Source: Nemertoderma westbladi (taxonomy: Eukaryota; Xenacoelomorpha; Nemertodermatida; Nemertodermatidae). Taken from it: DNA of 64,000 nucleotides. Positions 15,211 through 23,295 of the stretch are shown piece after piece. The notes beneath the pieces are model-generated. The model was not told the DNA's origin. It saw nothing but the letters and a program-made list of their open reading frames with translations, and did not search any database. The position numbers were made by a program, and so were the translations under genes. The DNA is taken from NCBI GenBank assembly GCA_032718475.1, contig JAUCBJ010002633.1, positions 1 through 64,000 of the forward strand, read 5' to 3'. The first letter of the stretch is position 1. Each line of letters begins with the position of its first letter.

Positions 15211-17368
15211 CGGTATAACAGTGGCTACATGAGTGCAGCAATTACCGGTCAGTATAACAGTGGCTACACAAGTGCAGAGATTACATGTCGGTGTAACAGT
15301 GGCTACACGAGTGTATGAATTACCATTTGGGATAACAGTGGCTACACGAGTGCAGCAATTTCCGGTCAGTATAACAGTGGCTACATGAGTGCAGCGATTA
15401 CCGGTTGGTATAGCAGTGGCTACACGAGTGCAGTGATTTCTGGTCGGTATAACAGTGGCTAAACGAGTGTAGCAATTACCGGTCGGTATAACAGTGGCTA
15501 CACGAGTGCAGCGATTACCGGTTGGTATAACAGTGGCTACATGAGTGCAGCGATTACTAGTTGGTGTAACAATGGCTACACGAGTGCAGCGATTACTGGT
15601 CGGTATAACAGTGGCTACATGAGTGCAGCGATTACCAGTCGGTATAACAGTGGCTGGACGAGTGCAGCGATTACTGGTCGGTATAACAATGGCTACACGA
15701 GTGCAGTGATTACTGATCAGTATAACAGTGACTACACGAATGCACAGATTACCAGTTGGTATAACAGTGGCTAAACGAGTGCAGCTATTACTGGTCTGTG
15801 TAACAGTGGCTACAAGAGTGCAGTGATTACTGGTCAGTATAACAGTGGCTACATGAGTGCAGCGATTACTGGTCAGTATAACAGTGGCTAAATGAGTGTA
15901 GCAATTACTGGTTGGTATAACAGTGGCTACATGAGTGCAGCGATTTCCGGTCGGTATAACAGTGGCTAAACGAGTGTAGCATTTATCAGTCGGTATAACA
16001 GTGGCTTCACGAGTGCAGCAATTATTGGTTGGTATAACAGTGGCTACACGAGTGCAGTGATTACTGGTCAGTATAACAGTGGCTACACAAGTGCAGCGAT
16101 TACCAGTCGGAAAAACAGTTGCTACACGAGTGCAGGGATTACTGGTTGGTATAACAGTGGCTACACGAGTGCAGATATTCGGTCAGTATAACAGCGGCTA
16201 AACGAGTGTAGCATTTACCAGTCGGTAAAACAGTGGCTACACGAGTGCAATGATTACCGGTTGGTATAACAGTGGCTAAACGAGTTCACCGATTACCAGT
16301 TGGTATAACAGTGGTTACACGAGTGCAGCGATTTATGGTCGGTATAACAGTGGCTAAATGAGTGCAGCGATTACCAGTTGGTGTAACAGTGGCAACACGA
16401 GTGCAGTGATTACCGGTTGGTATAACAGTGGCTACATGAGTGCAGCGATTTCCGTTCAGTATAACAGTGGCTACACGAGTGCAATGATTACCGGTTGGTA
16501 TAACAGTGGCTAAACGAGTTCACCGATTACCAGTTGGTATAACAGTGGTTACACGAGTGCAGCGATTTATGGTCGGTATAACAGTGGCTACATGAGTGCA
16601 GCAATTACCGGTTGGTATAACAGTGGCGACACGAGTACAGTGATTACTGGTCGGTATAACAGTGGCTACACGAGTGCAGTGATTACCGGTTGGTTTAACA
16701 GTTGCTAAACGAGTGCAGCGATTACTGGTCGGTATAACAGTGGCTACACTAGTGCAGCGATTACCAGTTTGTTATAACAGTGGCTACACGAGAGCAGCGC
16801 TTACCAGTTGGTATAACAGTGGCTACATGAGTGCAGCAATTACCAGTTGGTGTAACAGTGGCTACATGAGTGCAGTGATTACCGGTTGGTATAACAGTGG
16901 CTACACAAGTGCAGCGATTACTGGTTGGTATAACAGCGGCAACACGAGTGCAGCGATTACCAGTTGGTGTAACAATGGCAACACGAGTGCAGTGATTACC
17001 GGTTGGTATAACAGTGGCTAAACGAGTGCAGCAATTACCAGTTGGTGTAACAGTGGCTACACGAGTGTAGCGATTACTAGCGGTATAACAGTGGCTACAT
17101 GAGTGCAGCGATTACCAGTTGGTGTAACAGTGGCTACATGAGTGCAGTGATTACCGGTTGGTATAACAGTGGCTACACAAGTGCAGCGATTACTGGTTGG
17201 TATAACTGTGGCTACACGAGTGCAGCGATTACCAGTCGGTATGACAGTGGCTGCACGAGTGCAGCAATTACCAGTTGGTGTAACAGTGGCTACACGAGTG
17301 CAGTGATTACCAGTTGGTATAACAGTGGCTACATGAGTGCAGCGATTACCGATTGGTATAACAGTGGC

Positions 17369-17381
17369 TACACAAGTGCAG
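17369..17381. repeat. Left target-site duplication of the RTE LINE
   Basis: TACACAAGTGCAG lies directly before the LINE and again at 21136-21148. The target was a satellite monomer, so part of this identity could be satellite homology rather than a true duplication. Confidence 0.75.
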
Positions 17382-17802
17382 GTCAGGTCAGGTCAAGTAC
17401 TCTAGGTCATTGATCAAGAAAACTTGCCACCTCCATGCAGCATAAAGGAGGTGCCACCTGTAGCTGCATAGACCCTCTTACTAGGGCAAATCTGGTCCTG
17501 TAACTAGGACCCCCTTCGTTCTGGGATAAGGACGCCCTTGGTCCTGGATTAAGGACCCATATACTTGGCTGCAGGGGTATATGGCCTGACCAGGCAGATG
17601 GTGATCTACCAATGGCTGGTCAGGAGTAGAGTGTTCTCATGTCCACTCTGAGAGCACTTCACTGCGACCTGCACCTGGCAGCAAGGGTACAGGGCATGAC
17701 CCAGCAGATGAGCTGCAACAGCCAATGGTGGGTCATGTGCGCCAGAGTAGATATGGGTGATGGGCCTCATATCTGACTCCATTGCGACACCCACCCTGTG
17801 GA
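17382..17802 (+). promoter_or_regulatory. RTE 5' UTR with degenerate internal duplication
   Basis: It opens with tandem GTCAG steps (GTCAGGTCAGGTC). A strong pseudoknot candidate follows at 17428-17469. Two related stretches, about 17576-17690 and 17690-17825, share CCAGCAGATG/CCAGGCAGATG, CCAATGG, CCACTCTG/CTGACTCC and ATTGCGAC/CACTGCGAC blocks, so the region looks like an old imperfect duplication that runs into the start of the coding region. An internal promoter is expected for a LINE, but no specific element is recognisable. Confidence 0.5.
17428..17469 (+). other. Predicted H-type RNA pseudoknot in the RTE 5' UTR
   Basis: Stem 1 pairs CACCTCC (17428-17434) with GGAGGTG (17447-17453). 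The loop inside stem 1 begins immediately with ATGCAGC (17435-17441), which pairs with GCTGCAT (17463-17469). Both stems are 7 bp with no mismatch, with loops of 5 and 9 nt. This is directly readable geometry; whether it forms or functions is inference. Confidence 0.6.
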
Positions 17803-20800
17803 ATGGCAAACCAGGGTGTGGTATTTGCCCCGAAAGCTGACTCGGCAAAAAAGCACCCCCCAACCCCCACTATGGATTACATTAGCAATGCGGAGGTCCG
17901 GCCACTAGAGGCCAGTGGAATTACCGGACACAATCGGCCTCACAGGCGTCAGTTAACTCCTGACCGGCTGCCTGTCTCACCCCCTACTGGAGAGAGAGCA
18001 GCCAACAATTCTTTGAGTCCCTTTCCTGATGACCTTTCTGACCCAAACCCTGGGTCACCAGGGAGGCCAGATTGTGATGGGGAGAGGGATTCTGGAGTTG
18101 GAGGCTACTCTCATGTTCCACCCCGACCAACAAAGCCATTGGTGAATCTGAGGCAAGTCACTAGACTAGCCTCAGTAAACACCCTAACACTCGGGTCCCC
18201 AATGCGACAAGGTGAGCTGACTGCCTTGGCAGATAAGCTTTCTCTTAGCGCAGTGGGTGTTCAAGAGCACCGAATGCAGACTGGACAGACTGATGAGGTT
18301 CTGATTAAGGACATGGAGGGCGGTTGGCGACTCGCCCTCGCGTCAGCAGATGATAGTGGCAATGGTGGAATTGGTCTATTGATGAATCCAACTGCACATG
18401 CAGCATTGGACAAAATAGACCAAATCTCTAACCGCATCATCCGTTGCCATTTCTCATGTTCTGGAAGACTGGCTAAGAAGTTTCCTAAGGTGGTTCTGAT
18501 TGTGTGCTACTCTCCAACTAGTGTTGCCCCTGTAGAGGAGGTGGAAAATTTCTACCACAATCTACAAGCAGCAACTGATGGAGTGGATCAGCATGCATTC
18601 TTAACCTTCCTGGGAGACTTTAATGCAAGTCTGCATCAATCACCTACATCGCCCTGGGTCTATAGCAATAGTGTTAACCGAAATTCTGTCCATCTTCAGG
18701 ATTTTATCTCTGGAAATGGATTGTTTTCGGCTGGAACTCAGTTCAAGAAGCGAACTGGAAAGCTATGGACTCATAGTGGACCCAGTGGTCACAAGTCCCA
18801 GATAGACCATATTCTGTTTCGTAGGAAATACAGGAGCTCTATACAAGACAGTAATACATTTACACTTCGACCCTTCTCCAGTGATCACCGCCTTATTGTG
18901 GCCAAGGTAAGACTTAGTCTGCGTGCTAGCAGAACAACGAAATCTGCCTTGCCGCGGCATGACTGGTCCTCTCTGTTGCAACAGCCAAGTGTGAGATCCA
19001 GCTTCACACTACAGCTGAGCAACAGGTATGAGGCTCTTGCCTCTGAGGCGGCAGATCACTGTGAGGGCTATACTGCCTTTACAGAAGCAGTTAAGTTAGC
19101 AGCTGCAGAAACAGTTCCTGTATACCCTCGAAACAGGAAAAGGGCCCCCTGGACTGACAACAAAATTCAGAAGTGCCGAAATGACCTTCATAAGGCGCAG
19201 AAAGAGTCCCGACTCAAACAGACTACAGCGGCCAAGAATGCAGTTAAGGCTGCATCTAGGTCCCTGAACAGGCAGTACTCTGTTAATCTACAGGAGCTAA
19301 TAAACCAACAGGTTGATGCCATCAATGATGCTGACAACAGCAGGCAATCATCCCAGGCATGGAAATCGATCAATCTGCTTACTGGGCGGAAAAGCCAACC
19401 AACCACCAAGGTTAAGGCTGAATCACCAGCCGATCGCCTCAATGGTTGGAAAGCCCACTTTGAAAAGCTCCTCAATAATGACAGGGTATTGCCTGATAAC
19501 TTTATAGAAGTAAAAGTGTCTGAGTCTGTACTCCCAGATATTCCCATTGGCGATATCTCCTTTGCAGAAGTGAAGGCTGCTGCAAAGAGCATTAAGACCA
19601 GTCGTGCCAGTGGAGTAGATGGTGTTCCCCCTGAGGTCTTTAAAATACCTGAGTGTTTAAAGCTCATCTATCCCATCATAGTAGACATGTACCGTACAAC
19701 AAGAGTCCCACAAGAAATGAAAACAAATAAGTTGGTGCCAGTTCCCAAGAAGGGCAACCTAACACTCTATGGTTCTTTTCGGGGAATCTCATTGATCTCG
19801 ATTGCTGCAAAACTATACAATAGAATTCTATTAAATCGCATCAGGGATCCCATTGAGAGACTGCTACGTGGAAATCAGAATGGGTTCCGTAAAGGTCGTG
19901 GGACCATGGAGCCCATTTTGGCACTTAGAAGGATAATTGATGAGTTATCAAAAAAGAAAGACAGGCATCTGGCTGTTATCTTTGTTGACTTCTTCAAGGC
20001 CTTTGATTCAGTCTCTCGCTCACGTATGTTCAGCATACTTTCATTATATGGGATTCCTGATGAAATTATTGCAGCAATCAGATCAGTATACGATGGTTCG
20101 ACAACATTTGTGTCTACTGTTGACGGTGACACAGAACCATTTGAAGTGTTATGGGGCGTCCTCCAAGGAGACACACTTGCACCATTCTTGTTCATTATTG
20201 TGGTTGACTATGTTCTACGCATGTCCTTAGATCATCATAATGATGATGGGGTGATGATAACTCCACCTACTGGCTCCAGAAGTCGAGGAAATGCTGCCAA
20301 GTACCTAACTGATCTAGACTTTGCTGATGACTTAGGAGTACTCTCAGAATCATTAGAGGGAGTCCAACGGCTCCTCAGCTCATTAGAACATGCTGCTTCT
20401 AGTGTTGGTCTTTTTATTAACTCCAGAAAGACCAAAATTCTGACAGTTAACTTTGAAAGTCCTCAGCAAGTCTCTGATCGGATGAGCATAAGCTCAAAGG
20501 ATGGTATGCTTGAGCATGTGGACGACTTCTGTTACCTGGGATCATGGATCCGGAAGTCAGGTGAGGACCTTCGAATACGTAAGGGAAAGGCATGGGCAGC
20601 CTTGAATAGGCTTTCCAGGATTTGGAAGTCACGTAGAATTAATCGGAAACTTAAGGTCCGATTATTTAGAGCAGCAGTAGTTCCAGTACTCCTCTACGGG
20701 AGTCCATGCTGGGCTCTAACTGCTGAGGACACCAAATCTCTGGATGGCACATTCACAAGAATGCTACGCCGGGTACATTGTGTCAAGTACAATGCACACA

Positions 20801-21099
20801 TCTCCAACCAGACACTATATAACATTGGAGGTGTCTCATTGGTTCCCCCAAGCTTGACACTAGAACAAAATCGCCTCCGCTTTGCAGGACATTGCTTTCG
20901 CCGTGAGGACCAGCCAGTGCATAATCTTGTACTTTGGCAGCCTCATGGAGTGAATAAGCATGGTGGACAGCCCATGACTTTCTTGAGACGCATCTTAAAG
21001 GACACTGGCCTTAAAGATGCGGATGATCTAGCAAATGTCATGGGTGATAGGGAGTTGTGGCGGTGCAATTTTGTTGACAAGCCGGCACAGCATTCTTAA
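17803..21099 (+). CDS. RTE endonuclease-reverse transcriptase (about 1,098 aa)
   Basis: The replication protein of the LINE: it nicks target DNA and reverse-transcribes the element RNA at the nick. The first ATG in the long frame is at 17803; the frame itself is open from about 17782. After a proline/serine-rich N-terminus comes an apurinic-type endonuclease domain: GVQEHR, a central strand ending LGDFNAS, and the C-terminal QIDHILF and SSDHRLIV boxes with the catalytic Asp-His pair. A linker and the reverse transcriptase follow: FRGISLIS, NGFRKGRGT, FVDFFKAFDSV, GVLQGDTLAPFLF, and the catalytic box written LDFADD, FADD rather than the more usual YADD. The C-terminal part, with SPCWALTAED and RRVHCV, is typical of RTE proteins. 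Length is normal for the clade and no stop or frameshift is present. Confidence 0.9.
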   Translation: MANQGVVFAPKADSAKKHPPTPTMDYISNAEVRPLEASGITGHNRPHRRQLTPDRLPVSPPTGERAANNSLSPFPDDLSDPNPGSPGRPDCDGERDSGVGGYSHVPPRPTKPLVNLRQVTRLASVNTLTLGSPMRQGELTALADKLSLSAVGVQEHRMQTGQTDEVLIKDMEGGWRLALASADDSGNGGIGLLMNPTAHAALDKIDQISNRIIRCHFSCSGRLAKKFPKVVLIVCYSPTSVAPVEEVENFYHNLQAATDGVDQHAFLTFLGDFNASLHQSPTSPWVYSNSVNRNSVHLQDFISGNGLFSAGTQFKKRTGKLWTHSGPSGHKSQIDHILFRRKYRSSIQDSNTFTLRPFSSDHRLIVAKVRLSLRASRTTKSALPRHDWSSLLQQPSVRSSFTLQLSNRYEALASEAADHCEGYTAFTEAVKLAAAETVPVYPRNRKRAPWTDNKIQKCRNDLHKAQKESRLKQTTAAKNAVKAASRSLNRQYSVNLQELINQQVDAINDADNSRQSSQAWKSINLLTGRKSQPTTKVKAESPADRLNGWKAHFEKLLNNDRVLPDNFIEVKVSESVLPDIPIGDISFAEVKAAAKSIKTSRASGVDGVPPEVFKIPECLKLIYPIIVDMYRTTRVPQEMKTNKLVPVPKKGNLTLYGSFRGISLISIAAKLYNRILLNRIRDPIERLLRGNQNGFRKGRGTMEPILALRRIIDELSKKKDRHLAVIFVDFFKAFDSVSRSRMFSILSLYGIPDEIIAAIRSVYDGSTTFVSTVDGDTEPFEVLWGVLQGDTLAPFLFIIVVDYVLRMSLDHHNDDGVMITPPTGSRSRGNAAKYLTDLDFADDLGVLSESLEGVQRLLSSLEHAASSVGLFINSRKTKILTVNFESPQQVSDRMSISSKDGMLEHVDDFCYLGSWIRKSGEDLRIRKGKAWAALNRLSRIWKSRRINRKLKVRLFRAAVVPVLLYGSPCWALTAEDTKSLDGTFTRMLRRVHCVKYNAHISNQTLYNIGGVSLVPPSLTLEQNRLRFAGHCFRREDQPVHNLVLWQPHGVNKHGGQPMTFLRRILKDTGLKDADDLANVMGDRELWRCNFVDKPAQHS

Positions 21100-21135
21100 A
21101 AATGCAGCTGCAATGCAGCATGCCGATCCTAGTAG

Positions 21136-21148
21136 TACACAAGTGCAG
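21136..21148. repeat. Right target-site duplication of the RTE LINE
   Basis: Second copy of TACACAAGTGCAG, directly after the LINE 3' end and leading straight back into satellite. Confidence 0.75.
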
Positions 21149-21324
21149 AGATTACGGGTTGGTATAACAGTGGCTAAATGAGTGCAGCGATTACTGGTCG
21201 GTATAACAGTGGCTACACGAGTGCACCGATTACCGGTTGGTATAACAGTGGCTACACGATTGCAGCAATTACTGGTCGGTATAACAGTGGCAACACGAGT
21301 GCAGCGATTGCCAGTTGGTGTAAC
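21149..21324. repeat. Satellite fragment between RTE and BEL/Pao
   Basis: About 4.5 monomers of the same 39-bp satellite continue in the same orientation as the main array. This shows that both flanking elements landed inside one array. It ends with GTAAC, the BEL/Pao target duplication. Confidence 0.95.
21320..21324. repeat. Left 5-bp target-site duplication of BEL/Pao
   Basis: GTAAC precedes the 5' LTR and recurs at 34685-34689 after the 3' LTR. Five base pairs is normal for LTR retrotransposon integration. Confidence 0.85.
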
Positions 21325-22403
21325 TGTTCGCGGTATTTCAACTTTTCCTAACGCGAGTTGAATATTTTTTGGATTTATTTAAAATGAATATTCCGATATC
21401 ACTACTGGGTGTGGGAACATGGGATTTGGGCACATTCAATGGACTGGGGGCGATTTATGGGCGAATATTGGGGCGACTTACGGGGTACGGGACTCATTTC
21501 ATGTATTTAAGGGCCAGGGGTGGGAGGCAAAGTTAAGCAGTATTCAGGTTTGCCTGATTACTATTAGGCCTAGCCAACTTCCTGCTGCCTGTAGAGGTGG
21601 ATTTGGTAACTCACTAGGTCTAAAGGACAAGGACTGCCCTTAGCGGTCCCTGGCCAACAGCAGTTATTACGAGCCTGAAAAGGACATCGGAAAGTCTGCT
21701 GCTTGTGTCAGGGATTTGCGACGGGAACCGACGACAGACCCCTAGCCAAGCCGTACTGGTTCCTGACCGATCCCTTCGGGGTTCGGGAAGGGTGGGACGG
21801 ACACGCAAACGGGTTGACCGACTAACGGAGGAAGGGTTCGACGAGGACTGCCTTCCTGAAGTGGGTTCCACGACCGGCGTTAGTACGAGCCTGAATAAGG
21901 ACTCGGAAAACCACCAACCGTTGGGGCTCACGACGGACTGATAGACCCCCTAGCCAAGCCGTACTGGTTCCTGACCGATCCCTTCGGGGTTCGGGAAGGG
22001 TGGGACGGACACGCAACAGGGTCGACCGACACCGACACTACGGTACCGAGACCAGGACCGGGGGAAAATTTGAGAACATTAGTTAGGCTAAAATCTGAGC
22101 GAACAGTGGGTAATTAAATAATATACTGTAGGGATTTATATTGTCGTGTTATATTATTGTGAATATATGGTGTATATTGGTTTGGGGAAGCCCAACTTAT
22201 TCTCAATCAAGGTTCAACTGTAGGGAAGTTACATTAAAGAGTATATCCAACCAATGAAACTTTTCCTCAACCGCAATCTTGCATTTAAGAACGTATTCCT
22301 TCTCCACTACCAATATCCGGTGACTGGCCGGGATTCCGTGGTCTGAAAAGTTCCGCCTCCAGCATCGGCGTTTTCCCCCATGGTGTCGGGAATAACGGCA
22401 ATA
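21325..22403 (+). repeat. 5' LTR of BEL/Pao (1,079 bp)
   Basis: Begins TGTTCGCGGTATTTC and ends GGCAATA where the 3' LTR ends GGCAACA. The middle holds two copies of a GC-rich block (about 21740-21815 and 21945-22015) containing CCTAGCCAAGCCGTACTGG and a hairpin-like GATCCCTTCGGGGTTCGGG. AT-rich sequence with TATATT motifs follows near 22130-22180. Confidence 0.92.
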
Positions 22404-22423
22404 AAATTGAGAATAAGATGCGG

Positions 22424-22447
22424 CCAACTTCGACTGGTGGAAGTTGG
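22424..22447 (+). other. Leader hairpin just downstream of the BEL/Pao 5' LTR
   Basis: CCAACTTC (22424-22431) and GAAGTTGG (22440-22447) form a perfect 8-bp stem with an 8-nt loop. It lies 20 bases after the LTR, where primer binding, dimerisation or packaging signals are found in LTR elements. No clear tRNA-type primer site starting TGG is visible right after the LTR. Confidence 0.4.
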
Positions 22448-22615
22448 GAATCCTACAATATTCTTCAAACTCTCTCCGTGCTTACCCAGCACCCACTACG
22501 AGGAAACTACTACGAGGTATTTGAGTTAAGACAAAGCCGTGGTTTAATCAATCGACAAACTCGAACTAATAAACTCGTAGTTGGTAGATCACATATAGAG
22601 AGTCGTTAACAGGGA

Positions 22616-22807
22616 ATGGAAGTATCGATCACACCCATTGATATAATCCAAGTTGAGCCAGGAATCTGGGACGTCGAAGTTGAAGTACAAGGAACGAACG
22701 TCGGACGATTCAGGATTACCATTCAGGTAGTCCAAGCTGAATACGAGACCTACGAAGAACTATTTTCCGACATCGCATATCTAGCTATCAACGAGGCGCT
22801 AGAATGA
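22616..22807 (+). CDS. Small hypothetical ORF upstream of gag (63 aa)
   Basis: Starts at ATG 22616 and ends at TGA 22805-22807. Its last bases overlap the ATG of the next frame (22804) in an ATGA arrangement. The peptide is acidic and beta-prone (VEVEVQGTNVGRFRITIQVV) and is not recognised. The overlap would allow termination-reinitiation, as in some compact viral and transposon mRNAs. It could also be a chance upstream ORF. Confidence 0.35.
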   Translation: MEVSITPIDIIQVEPGIWDVEVEVQGTNVGRFRITIQVVQAEYETYEELFSDIAYLAINEALE

Positions 22808-23217
22808 CGATGAACAACGTCTCCGATACCGATGAGATGGACCACCACACAGACTCGGAAGCCGACGAGGTACCGAACGTAAAGAACATGACTCGTCGAC
22901 TAGGCGCTCTCAAAGGCAGAGTCACTCGAGCGTATCAACATATAGAGAAACAACTCAAGGGAGTCGAAACCCCCCTCAACGAGATACAAACTCAGCTACA
23001 GAATATCCGAAGTATCTTACAACGATATGAGAGGATGATACAGGCGTGTCAAGAACTCATCCCCGCCACCGATCAGGTAAACTACCCCAGACTAGAAGAA
23101 CACGTTGTTCATCTAGATGAGTTCCGCAAACAACACCGGAGGACCCTCAGCCTCGTGAGAGGCTACGAGGAACAGTACTATAAGAGAGCTGAAAGAACAG
23201 ATGCAGAATCAGTGTGA
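22804..23217 (+). pseudogene. BEL/Pao gag N-terminal segment (137 codons, then TGA)
   Basis: An acidic start is followed by helical, coiled-coil-prone sequence (MTRRLGALKGRVTRAY and the following Leu/Gln-rich helices), as in BEL/Pao Gag N-termini. The TGA at 23215-23217 is in the same frame as the large downstream ORF. No other stop lies between 23218 and the ATG at 23296, so this is most simply the front of the same polyprotein, cut by one stop. The alternative is a separate small protein with reinitiation at 23296. Confidence 0.6.
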
Positions 23218-23295
23218 ACCTCCAGCACCAGGACAGCAATTCATCGAAAGAGAACGGGGTCCTCGAGGCACCAGCACTCCAGCGCTAGGAGCAAG

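Larger units (their letters stand above)
1..17381. repeat. 39-bp satellite array (about 446 units)
   Basis: Head-to-tail units of 39 bp built around GGTATAACAGTGGCTACACG followed by a segment with AGTGCAGCGATTAC. There are no spacers and only scattered 1-bp indels. Because 39 is a multiple of 3, three of the six frames of the consensus have no stop: a plus frame reading ITGWYNSGYTSAA, a second plus frame rich in LPVGITVATRV, and a minus frame reading TRVATVIPTGNRC. This produces long spurious ORFs on both strands, up to 508 codons at 10507-12033 minus. The recurring TAC-to-TAA variant (GGCTAAACGAG) supplies the stops. The array continues beyond the left edge and in three pieces further right. 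Tandem satellite DNA is certain; a centromeric, pericentromeric or subtelomeric role is not shown. Confidence 0.97.
17382..21135 (+). mobile_element. RTE-clade non-LTR retrotransposon, apparently full length
   Basis: A 3.75-kb element inserted in the satellite, flanked by a 13-bp duplication. It has a 421-bp 5' UTR, one long uninterrupted ORF with endonuclease and reverse transcriptase, and a 3' UTR of only about 36 bp. That plan (single ORF, very short 3' UTR) is normal for the RTE clade. No poly(A) tail is present. The absence of any stop or frameshift suggests a young, possibly active copy. The clade is judged from the FADD box and the C-terminal region; a phylogeny would settle it. Confidence 0.85.

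Noticed and set aside
1-17381. CRISPR-like array of short direct repeats
   Set aside because: Repeats are contiguous with no unique spacers, and the context is animal transposon DNA.
17382-17470. HDV-like ribozyme at the LINE 5' end
   Set aside because: The first bases (GTCAGG) do not form the required P1 with the pseudoknot region, and no catalytic-core signature is readable; only the simple pseudoknot is claimed.
21419-22016. Several 60-100-codon ORFs in the BEL/Pao LTR
   Set aside because: They overlap one another on both strands inside a GC-rich non-coding LTR block and are repeated in the 3' LTR.
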